Positions 46,684 through 56,689 of a DNA stretch of 64,000 bases are shown in pieces (within the stretch, counting starts at the first letter, position 1; every line of letters begins with the position of its first letter). The notes beneath the pieces were generated by a model. The model made no database searches. It was not told the origin of the DNA and was given only the letters and a program-made list of their open reading frames with translations. The DNA lies in the NCBI GenBank assembly GCA_947095585.1, contig OX352762.1, positions 9,279,969 to 9,343,968 of the forward strand, written 5' to 3'. The translations under genes and the position numbers were made by a program. This stretch comes from Nephrocerus scutellatus (taxonomy: Eukaryota; Arthropoda; Insecta; Diptera; Pipunculidae).

Positions 46684-49165
46684 CGGAGGCGGTGGAGGTC
46701 TTGCATTCATCGTGCACAACTCGGTCAACTACAGACTCATGCCGACAACGGCACCCACCACACCCGACACACATCTCGAAATACAAACCATTGCAGTGAA
46801 ATCCAACGACACTCTAATCGAAATAACTCCTCCAACTGCCTGCTGCACATCCGGCTACCTTCCTTCTTTAGAACATCTACTAACAGATGGTAACTGCCTG
46901 ATTTTTGGAGAAGTTAATGACCACCATGATTGCTGGCACTCTAATCTAGAAAACGATCGTCACGGCACGCATATTGCTGAGCAAATTCTCCCACCAGAAT
47001 TTGTGCCACTTGCTCCAGATCCTCAGACATCAGCATAGTGAGTGGCTCCCTATTAGCCTGTACATTCTGGAGAACAGATATAGCGTTCAACTTCGACCTT
47101 ATCCCGATCATCATCACCGTGGATAAAGCCGATGACTTCGTGTCTGCGGATAAACGCACATTTGTCAATTACGCCAAGGCAGACTGGCCAAGTTTCACCA
47201 GGTTTTTCAACACACAATTGGGACAGTTACCACCCCCACCAACGCAATCTCCGGCGAAAGGATCTTCCGTCGTCAGAGCAGCGGCCCGTTTCATTCCAGC
47301 CGGCAGAATAGCTATACTAAGGCCTAACTTCCCAGCCGAAGCAGTCTAGCTCGCTAACGAACGTGACCACATTCGCAGCATCAACCCCGGCCAATACTAG
47401 AATTGATCTACTAAATCAAGAGATTGATCGCCTAGTCAAACAATACTGGCGAGCTAAATGGTTGGAGTACCTTCAATCTTGTGACAGGGGGCTCAAAGAA
47501 GCTTTGGTTCACCATCAAGAGCTCTCCAACACCACCAGAAGTAGAGACCTAACAGCCATCTCCTTCAACAGCACACAAAAAGACTGCCCCAGGAAGTGTT
47601 CCTCAATGTTATGTCGCCAATTTATAGAACATCCAACGCACTGTAACAGGAGCAGGCGTGCTACTCTCAGGAAATTGCACAGACTTGGCCACGACAACAC
47701 CACACGTATTCTAGTTCCCGCCGAAGTCGAATCAGCCATAAGCAGTGCAAACCCCTTTAAAGCCATTGGACCGGATGGAATTGCAGCGATTATGCTCAAA
47801 CATCTAGGCTCAACAGGTATCACTAACCTCACACAAACTTGCAACCTTTCACTTCAAACATCGGGCATACCTGACCATTGGAAGGTAGGTAGCATTATTC
47901 CCCTACTTAAGCCCGTTAAACAAGCAGACCAAGGATCCTCGTATTGTCCAATTTCTCTCCTGTCCCCAACAGTAAAAATACTCGAAGCTGTACTACTTCC
48001 TCAGCTTCATTCCAAACTCCAGTTAGCCGAACACCAAAACGGCTTCCGCAATCAGCGCAGCACAACCGCAGCCCTTTCGGAGATCTCATAGCTCATCTCG
48101 TAAGGCTTTAACCAAGCGTCCCTGTGACCGCACTGTCCTTTTTGCACTGGATCTTTCTAAGGCATTCGACACCGTTGACCTTATCATCTTACTTCAAGAC
48201 ATCCTAGAAACGATTGCTTGCCAACTACCTTAATGGCAGAAAATCTTACGTCGAATTCCGGAACAACAAATCGCCATACAGGAAAGTTAAGCAAGGTGTA
48301 CCCCAAGGAGTGGTCCTCTCACCGACCCTCTTCAATCACTACATGGCGAAACTCCCCGCACCATCAAATTTATATCGTACGCTGCCGACTGCACCATTCT
48401 TGCTTCGGGCAAGGATATCCCCATCATATGCAGAAGCATCAGCGCCTACTTCTTCTTTACCAGTCGAAATCTAATCCTGTCTCCAGAAAAATCGTCCGCT
48501 ACACTTTTCACCACCTGGACTAAAGAATTCAACATACAGCTCAATATCGTGATACACGGCAGGACAATCCCTAGCATCAAACATCCAAAGATACTGGGAA
48601 TAACATTCGAGAATCTGTTGACATTTTCTACTCATCCAAAAAACATCAATAAACGAGTCATGTCCAGAAATAAAGTCGTAAAAACCTTAGCGGGCAGTAC
48701 ATGGGGTAAGGACAAAAAAAGAAGCTTCAAACCTGTCAGAATGCTGCTCTACGCATCATCACTGGTTGCCACCGCATGTCAAATGAGTACCATCTCCACC
48801 AAGAAACCCTGATACTAAAAGTGAAAGAGCACAACGAGCTTCTCGTCAAACAAGTCCCACTTGCATATCCGATCTGGCCAACTAAATTCCGAAACATGAG
48901 AATCAGCATTAACCTGGTTTTCTTGTTAATGCCAGAATAGCAGGTGGTCTGCTTAATGAACGCACGTGGCAGAGATTAGATCTAAGTCCTCATATGTCAC
49001 ACACGTCAACCCCGAATTCGCACACACTCCGACTCAATCGAAGCGAACCGAGATGTGAAGGAGCACTGTGAATGCAAAACGGCGCACTCCAGCTCTTTTT
49101 AAGGTGCTCGCTTAGACGGCGAGGACCACCTACCTACCTACCTATGTACACAAATAATTTACAAT
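46684..49165 (+). mobile_element. Jockey-clade LINE, 5'-truncated
   Basis: Starts within the endonuclease (GLAFIVHNSVNYRLMP, CLIFGEVNDHHDCWHS). After frameshifts it continues through the linker (47038-47349), RT (47363-48091: NPFKAIGPDGIAAIMLKHLG; DHWKVGSIIPLLKP; EHQNGFRNQRSTTAAL), then FALDLSKAFDTVD near 48145 and KVKQGVPQGVVLSPTLFNHY at 48280-48340. The catalytic box near 48375 reads SYAADCTILASGKD, i.e. YAAD instead of YADD. The 3' UTR ends with ctacctacctacctatgtac and an aataaag. Lies between the placed Letm1 exons and a possible first exon, antisense to the gene. Confidence 0.8.
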
Positions 49166-49423
49166 AAAGATAGAAATTTATGGTTAAAATGCAACATTCA
49201 ACAACACCATCAGTCAAACGACTGTAAAAACGTGAATGAGAAAAAAGCCTCGACTCGAGTCGAATGCAGAAAATGCAAACGTGAGAAAGTAATCCAACGG
49301 ATTAACATCAAGGTGGTAGGGCGCTATAAAAAATGATGTAAGAAAAACCACACTCGTACAATACACTATTTATGCCAACTAAAATAAAACAGAATCTGGC
49401 CTTGATTTAGATCATCTCTAAAA

Positions 49424-49477
49424 TTAAACTGCAACAGCAGACGTGAGGAGGTTACGGGTACGGATGAGGTGCATCAT
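49424..49477 (-). CDS. Speculative first coding exon of Letm1
   Basis: A double ATG at 49477-49472 begins MMHLIRTRNLLTS, a basic and hydrophobic stretch typical of a mitochondrial presequence. Letm1 needs an upstream exon ending in phase 1; phase-1 donors of the form C|GTACCC and C|GTAACC occur within this segment, both weak. Nothing else ties it to Letm1, so it is offered only as the nearest candidate upstream of the retroelement cluster. Confidence 0.2.
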   Translation of the reverse strand: MMHLIRTRNLLTSAVAV

Positions 49478-49779
49478 CGCTAACTCGGTCGAGCAAACAC
49501 TAAGCTTCATGTGAATTGTGATGGTGATGACATTGCACAATGAGAAATTTTTACTCTCTCTTTTTGGGTATAAAGCAAAACAGGAAAATAGCCGCAAAGA
49601 CAGCTTGACGCCAGTTCGCAGAAACAAAGAAAATGTCTTTTCATTTCGTGTCGGAAACTGCATTGCCGGTTGCTTTAATCAATTTCGCTGATTCTTTTTA
49701 TGTACAAAGTACAAAATTACCGACTACTATCAAAATTCACAACCAGAAAGAAAATTGAACCTGTCTATCAACGAAACAA

Positions 49780-50500
49780 CACGGCAGCATTGTGCGATTC
49801 ACTATTAAAGACCTCCATAATGAGTTGCCTCGTGATCTCTTGAAAAGTCACAATATCAGCCATGACATTAAACTTCTTGGTAGAATGATAGAATGCCAAA
49901 AATCATCACTACACCTTTTCCAGTTCTATTGCAGAAAGCATCAAATGTAATTAGAATTAGTCAATTATTTTTCAGAAAACATCAGCTGCAATCCGTAGCG
50001 TAATGGAACATAAATTGATCTACTTGGAGGATATTAAAGATAAAGCAGAGAACACAAGGAGCAATTAGTAGCAGAGGTATGGAGGACTCAACCAACCAAT
50101 GGATAAGGGCCATGGTGAATAGTCGAGATATTATTTTCTCCTCGGGTGGAGTGTCTGTGACTGTGACCCCAGGGAGGAGTGCTTTCTCCCCTTATATGGT
50201 CACTAGTCATTGACAATCTTCTAGTTTATCTACAGACATCAGGCGGATGACAATAGGACCCATCACCATTAAAAACACTACTTTTCTTTACTCCACCCTT
50301 TATATTTATCTTCTCAGATAGCTAGACAGCACTTAAAGCGTTGTCGTCCAACCTAATGGACTCTAAATCAGTGAAATGCTGCTAGGATGCACTACAATCT
50401 CTTGGCAGACATAACACACAGAAAACGCTTTTGTCACAATCAATGGCTCTAGAGTTAGCACTGACTTGTATGTTTTCCAATACCATTATGACCGATAGGG
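49780..50500 (+). mobile_element. Heavily deleted R1/LOA-like element
   Basis: The plus frame shows IVRFTIKDLHNELPRDLLKS near 49800, QGGVLSPLIWSLVIDNLLVY at about 50165-50230 (RT motif B) and IFSDS*TALKALSSNLMDSK near 50310-50360, an RNase H DSQTALK box with a stop in place of Gln. RT motifs between them are missing. Confidence 0.55.
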
Positions 50501-51540
50501 CTCCCATAACAAAAATATAACAAATGTATTACTTTGATTTGTGGAAGTAGATTTTTGCCAGATTTTGAAAAACACTGCTGATAGCTGATATAACGAACTG
50601 TAACTAGATTGTGCTGTTGTGTGAATGAAATGACCGCGATGAGGTAATGTTTAGCTGGCAGAACGTATCAACTACAAGTACCTACCTAACAGGTGAATGT
50701 TACGTAAATTGTATATCTACGATACAACAATTGTCGCGATGTACCTAATGAAAAGTTCACATGGGAATGAAAAATGTGGCAGTGAATAACTTGAGTAAAG
50801 AACAAGGACGCTAGTAGTTAGATTTCTGTGTACGCACAGTGCTACTTGTAATAGCTAGTGGCTCACAAAATCAGTATTTACTTCGAAAGTTTATACAAAT
50901 GAATATAGGTATAGTACATAACAATTAAAAGTGAAATCCCATCGCAGCACCACCAATGCGTCGCATTTTCTTTATCGAATTTTCTTTTCTTTTGCTCACG
51001 CTTTTCGTGAAAATGATAATAACAGAAAGCCGTCGTATAGCATACAAGTGAGTGTGCTTTTGCCAAAATAAATAATAATAAACGCACACCGTCGTCCACC
51101 CACCCAAAAACAAGTTGTGGTTTGTATTCGGTTTTTTATTATTCCTAAATATCTTGCCAGTGCACCTATTCTTTTAGAAAACAAATTGATTCTACTCTAC
51201 AAGTTGTCTAATTTAAAAGACATATATAGATAGCTATTTGTTCAATGTTCTCACAGAGGTCGAAAATTTAACATACTGTACAAAAAAATTACAATCGTTT
51301 AAGTTTTAAGACACACAATGGTCATAAACAATTTCTAAAAGATGATAATGCAAGTAGCTATTATTATGTCTTTTCCATTTGCTGGTAGGAGTTAAGATTT
51401 CTCTCTCGTAGTTTCAGTTTGGCGATCCATTTGCAAACTGTACCCGGAGGATGGGTACAGTACATCATCGTCTTTACGGAATAAAAGACGATTACTGAGG
51501 GGATTGCTTAGTAGAACTAAATGCCTAACCAAAATCATTA
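50501..51540. other. No gene seen
   Basis: AT-rich. Minus-strand frames at 50878-51184 overlap each other and show no domain. Confidence 0.4.
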
Positions 51541-51559
51541 AAGATAAAGTGAGATCGTA

Positions 51560-51780
51560 ATTCCCTACCCTGGAGCATCTGTCACCATTCCCGTGATAGA
51601 CGATACTCCAAAAACTTCGGTTACCTTGTCACAGTCGTATTTCCCTGACCGATCCTCTATCGGATATAGAGATGGAGGACTCACCCTTCGGAGAATTCCC
51701 CAACGAGGACGTACTTCTCAGTTCGTCTTCAGAAAGGGAAAATCTGGAGAACACCGTGGTGGAGGTTTCTCTCCCTGATT
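51560..51780 (+). pseudogene. Acidic ORF1-like fragment next to RTE copy G
   Basis: VTIPVIDDTPKTSVTLSQSY is followed, after a frame change near 51650, by DPLSDIEMEDSPFGEFPNED, then SERENLENTVVEVSLPDCN and a stop. The composition (acidic, Ser-rich) is like the N-terminus of a non-LTR ORF1, but no domain is recognised. Confidence 0.3.
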
Positions 51781-51837
51781 GCAACTGAAATGCTTTTTTC
51801 CTCAGTAGGATTTACTTTGTAAAACCGTAAGCATACA

Positions 51838-52580
51838 CCATCTTTTTATAGACTTTAAAGCCGCCTATGATAGCATAGCCAGAGTAGAGCTTTATAAAGC
51901 CATGAGAGAATTCGGCATCCCAAATAAACTGACACGACTTTGTAGGTTGACCATGACCAATGTTATAAGCCAAGTAAAAATATCCGGATCACTATCAAGC
52001 CCATTCAACATCTATAACGGGCTCCAACAAAGGGGATGGACTGGCCTTCGTCCTCTTCAACCTGGCATTGGAGAAAGTGATCCGAGACTTTGGAGTAACG
52101 GTGAGAGGAACAATCCTCTATAAGTCCATTCAACTGTAGCAGCGGATAACAGCATGGAACCAGAAATACGCGCACGGTTGCTCAAAGCCAAAAAAGCCTA
52201 CATTAGTCTGCCAAGACTCATCAAATCCAGGCACTTAACCATAATATCCAAGATGCTGGTATATAAGTCAATGGTCATGCCAGTACTTACATATGGATCC
52301 GAGACTTGAGTGCCTAGAAAAAAGCATTATGACCTCGTAGCCGCGTTCGAGAAAAAATTCTTTTGGAGAATTGTTGGCCCCGTATGTGAAGAAGGACGAT
52401 TCCAGAGACTACAATGATGAGACTTACGCGATGTCGACATCGTGAAGAGAATTAAGCTCGTTAGGCTCCGGTGGGCAGGACACCTAGCTCGCATGAGCGA
52501 AGAGGATCCTCCGCGGAAAGTCCTTTGCAGTAGTATTTATGGAACACGACAGCGAGGCCAGCCAAGCCTACGCTGCGTAG
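51838..52580 (+). mobile_element. RTE-like LINE fragment, copy G
   Basis: Plus strand, from HHLFIDFKAAYDSIARVELY (RT motif A, 51838) through RLCRLTMTNVISQVKISGS (51945) to a deletion that removes the YADD box (52130). It then continues with DNSMEPEIRARLLKAK, MLVYKSMVMPVLTYGSET and VRLRWAGHLARMSEEDPPRK, ending in RQRGQPSLR at about 52575. The TGA-rich tail is absent. Confidence 0.8.
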
Positions 52581-52599
52581 CACCGAAGTGGCGTGACGG

Positions 52600-53450
52600 T
52601 TTCTGTCATTTCTGTCTGTATTGGCCTATAAGCGAACATGCAGGTGTCATATGTCCGCGCCAAGCGACCACCCAACCAGCACAATACGCCAATTCCAGTT
52701 GCATGTGGATTGCGCCTTAAGTATTAAGTTTTTCCATTGTGAGAGCACGCTACAATGGTTGTGTTCACTGACAAAAAAGTGATGTCGGTGTGGTATTAAG
52801 TCGAAAACTCAAATCGACATCGACACCTATGTGTCAATACTGTCACAACACAACAACTAATAACAAAATGACTCATAAGACATCAACTAACAACACTCGC
52901 GACTACTGTTTCTGTTGTGTCGACGACAACTTATGTGGTGATCACCGAGTTGTCATAACATACTGCAACACCATAGTCCTCAGTGAACGACAAAATGTCG
53001 AAAAAAGTAACTTTGTGCAACATTTTGTTGCGCAATGAACTCACTCATTATGTTGCAAGAAACATTCGATGTAACCCGGATATTAACCGGTTTGTGATCC
53101 TTGATCTTTAAAGAAGCGTTGGGCTGTGCTCCTATTCTTTAAAATCTGCTTCTTCCATTAAGATAGCAAATACAATCAACTGCACTTGCTCTTGTTTACC
53201 TTCAGTAATACTTTCCTATCTTCTAGAAAAGTGTACTACATTGTATTAATTAACAAATAATGGCACACATCAATTATTGTTTTTTGAAGAAAAGTACCTA
53301 AGAGCGTGGCTACATGATCATGGGAATGAAATGAAAGTCATGTCCAGCGAAACAGGTAGGTTTTTAGTCAGTTAGAAAGAGAAACAACGAGAATCCACTG
53401 AAAGTCAACTACAAAAGATGACTTTCGGCGCAAGCAGGTACTATGTTTCC
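52600..53450. other. No gene seen
   Basis: No recognised gene or repeat. A frame at 52790-53038 is open but without motif. Confidence 0.4.
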
Positions 53451-53456
53451 AAGGAC

Positions 53457-53740
53457 ACAGCTGTCAAATAAAGGACTCAGTTCATGGAAACGTTACGAGT
53501 TAACACCGCCATGAACGTTCTATACGGCATAACAACAAAAAATTGACGAACACAGCTGTCAAAAAAAAAATTCAGTCCATGGAAACGTTACGATTTAACG
53601 ACGCCATGAACGTTCTAAACGGCAAAACAACAAAAAAATTGACGAACAACACAGCTGTCAAATAAAAAACTCAGTTCATGGAAACGTTACGAGTTAACGC
53701 CGCCATGAACGTTCTATATTGCAAAACAACAAAAATTGAC
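53457..53740. repeat. Three tandem ~97-bp repeats
   Basis: acagctgtca starts copies at 53457, 53552 and 53651 (periods 95 and 99). Each copy holds catggaaacgttacgagtta and cgccatgaacgttctata, so the AACGTT palindrome occurs twice per unit, and ends in an A-rich caacaaaaaattgac stretch. No coding function. Confidence 0.8.
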
Positions 53741-53744
53741 AAAC

Positions 53745-54890
53745 ATACACACAAACGCACACAAATGCTTCGTTATGTGTAGCCACAACGTTCATTGGCA
53801 TGACTTTCATTACAATGCCTGTGTGGCCACGCACTTAAAGATTACTTCACGCAACTGCCAAGCCATGTATACAAAAAAAGGCCAACCTGTCAACCAGTTT
53901 AAAGTCCAACCACGACCCATGAACAGCTGATGTAATTCACATGCAGTGGAGTGGAAAATTTATATCTTGGCTTGTAACAGATTGTGTTGGCAAAAACGCA
54001 AAGATGCGCAGTAAGGATCACATTGTTTGGCCTCTACTCACATTTTCTCGGATGTCCAGAGTTGTAGTTGCTAATTCCATATTTAAGTATGTTTTTCTGA
54101 TTTCTGATAAAAGCGTTCATTTTTGCTGAGCTCTTCCTTTTATTACTATCCGCTTCTTAACTTTATTCACATGGATATAAAAAGAACAATTTTTTTTTAA
54201 TTTGCTTTTCACGAAATAAACAGATTACCACTATTGTATGATAATTAAAATTATGTTACTGGGTCACTGCAAAGAAATTTTGTTTATCTTTTTTTTTTGT
54301 TTCTTTTATTAGATACCGAACGGAGGCGACTTTTGTTTGTATGTAGTGTGATAAATGAAGCCGTCCGGATAATAATAATTACACAACAAAACGACCAAGT
54401 TGCAATCCTTCAACCGCACTATAATCTTCTTCGAAAAAACTCGTAACAAGATGTTCGTATAAGTTCGAAAATTAAATAAAACTGTTTTGAAACTTTTTTT
54501 CTTCCTTTCTTGAGATTTATTACATAGAAAACCAAAGCTGCTCAGATGATTATTGAATTTTGACTGTGGTGTATGACGATGACACTAGTTTCTGATGGAG
54601 ATAGAAAATAAAATACGACCGCAAGTATGAGTTTTGACGTTTACTATTTCCTGACATCTTGCTGATGAAGACTCGTTATGTCATCAAGCTAGTACATGCA
54701 ACGAGTACATATACAGTAAAACTTCTCAGAGTTGGAAAATTGATTCGAATCGTTGCTTACAAAAAAAAATGTACAAACTGGTTGCACGTTTGTTGCTGTA
54801 AGATTGGATTAATAAAATTGAAAATCTGTATGTATGTAAAATTTATAACTATTGTCTAGGCGTTTTTTTTTATCGCGAAGTAATCTGAGG
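53745..54890. other. No gene seen
   Basis: AT-rich sequence. Short open frames at 53736-54129 and 54659-54859 lack motifs. Confidence 0.4.
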
Positions 54891-54981
54891 GGCAATTGGC
54901 AAAATTTAGATGTGCGGTTTTTTTTTCATTCTCCGAGAAAAGTAAATTACATAACGACAACGAGCTAGAAAGGGGACGTTA

Positions 54982-55107
54982 AGCGTATTTTATTTGTCTA
55001 GGAATAAGGAATTACAATTTGAAAACCAACAAAACAGCAGGTTTTCTTATTCCAAAGAAGGTATAAGATAGTGCAATTGATGATTCCTCGGCAAATAAAA
55101 TATAGCT
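54982..55107 (+). mobile_element. MITE-like element, copy 1 (126 bp)
   Basis: Terminal inverted repeats: the left end is AGCGTATTTTATTTG followed by TCTAGGAAT, and the right end is ATTCCTCGGCAAATAAAATA followed by TAGCT. The inner sequence, with ACAGCAGGTTTTC, TTCCAAAGAAGG and AGTGCAATTG, matches the reverse complement of the 55584-55710 element, so both belong to one family in opposite orientations. No coding capacity. The target-site duplication is unclear. Confidence 0.7.
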
Positions 55108-55121
55108 AATTTTTCTGCTTA

Positions 55122-55440
55122 GCTGCACAATTGGTGATGGGCGAAATTGGTTAATTTGCAAACTTATATGAAAACGAATATGTACACAGTTATTGAACTT
55201 CGTAAAGCGGGTGATAGACTATCGACCTTGACTGTAAGTTTTGACTTCCCTCAAAATAGATAGTGATAACGCCTGACTGAGCTGCACAATTGGTGATGGG
55301 CGAAATTGGTTAATTTGCAAACTTATATGAAAACGAATATGTACACAGTTATTGAACTTCGTAAAGCGGGTGATAGACTATCGACCTTGACTGTAAGTTT
55401 TGACTTCCGTCAAAACTGATAGTGATAACGCCTGACTGAC
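55122..55440. repeat. Near-perfect 159-bp tandem duplication
   Basis: gctgcacaattggtgatggg begins copies at 55122 and 55281. The two 159-bp copies differ at only a few bases (for example ccctcaaaata versus ccgtcaaaact) and both end gataacgcctgactga. High identity suggests a recent event. Confidence 0.85.
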
Positions 55441-55583
55441 TGACTTACACTCGAAACTGATCGATATAAGAATTTTTTGCGGTTGTCTGTCAGTCAACGG
55501 CCATGTTTGTTTAAGATCGATAATGTGTACATAAATTCGTCAGTCAGCTGTAATTTTTAACGTGAAAGGACGTTATGGACATT

Positions 55584-55710
55584 AGCTGTATTTTATTTGT
55601 CGAGGAATAAGGAATTACAAAAACAATTGCACTGTAGAATTCCTTCTTTGGAAATTGAAAACCTGCTGTTTGGCTGGTTTTGACATTCGAATTCCAAATA
55701 AAATACAGCT
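55584..55710 (-). mobile_element. MITE-like element, copy 2 (127 bp, inverted)
   Basis: Begins AGCTGTATTTTATTTG and ends CAAATAAAATACAGCT, perfect 16-bp terminal inverted repeats. ATT flanks both ends and may be the target duplication. The inside is the reverse complement of copy 1. A partial third end occurs at 56299. Confidence 0.75.
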
Positions 55711-56298
55711 ATTGATGAAGACAGAAGATTTTTAGAAGAATTTGTGTGCGCCTACGAAAATAACCGTTTTTTGTGAGTTTATACCGAGTTATACTGGAAA
55801 AACATTATAAAGATGCAAATTGGTGGAAATTATGAAAAAATACAAGGCAATGGCGGCGGATCGCAAGAATGAGCAACAAACAAGTTTTGTTAGTTGTCCA
55901 TCCTTCATCTTCGAAATTAATAAAATTGAAGGTTGACTGTTGGTTTGACAGTGAAACTACTAATTGAGGAAACATTTGGTGTCCGGCTTTTGGAATTCTT
56001 CTGGGAATCTTAAAAAAACCAAAACCATTTTTAAATAATTTGTTTTTAAAGAAATTTGAACACCAAAAACCAAAAATCCCAATCCAGCTGGATCCATAAT
56101 TGGCAATGCTATTTTGCTGGATCAAACAAATCTTCATTTATTTTCAATCGTGTTCCCGAATTACAAATAAAAAAGAAAACTTTACTGATGGATGATTCTC
56201 AATTTTACCAAAAATGACGTCTGTTTTTTTTGATTTTCTTATGTTGGTAATATCGACAAATCGACAGATATTTAACTAACCATGTTTTGTGAAACAAA

Positions 56299-56400
56299 AG
56301 CTGTATTTTATTTGCCGAGGAATAAGGAATAAGAAATAATTTTTTTCTCGGTGAATGAAAAAAATCGCATATCTAAATTTTGACATTTAAATTATCTCTC
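56299..56400 (-). mobile_element. Third MITE end plus its flank
   Basis: agctgtattttatttgccga and ggaataaggaat equal the MITE end. The sequence after it is the reverse complement of 54896-54952 (aaatttagatgtgcgg, then cattctccgag). The flank is therefore shared with copy 1, indicating that the MITE sits in, or is part of, a longer repeat. Confidence 0.55.
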
Positions 56401-56689
56401 CGATTTGTCCGAAATTAAAAATACGAGCATTAATTTCTAAAATAAAGAAAATATATTTCTCAAATGTGAACGACACTTTAAAAAAATAAACTTTGACAGA
56501 GTATCCATTGACGTTTGCAAATGAAAAGTACATACCGGGTGTTTTATATTCTTGAGTGTCCTGTGTTGTGTTTATATCTAGAACAATAAAGAGTAGGTGG
56601 ATAAATATATCTATGTTTTATTAATAAAATTATTGTTGGTATTATATTCTAAGTTAATCAGAAAATGCATTTTTATCCATATTGATAGA

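Noticed and set aside
55805..56137. 110-codon minus-strand ORF divergent from GTF3C3
   Set aside because: AT-rich, Phe-heavy composition with no motif; overlaps the variable MITE-rich region.
56597..56689. 31-codon upstream extension of GTF3C3
   Set aside because: Starts at GTG just after a TAG, AT-rich hydrophobic content, and the family begins after it; the ATG at 56690 is preferred.
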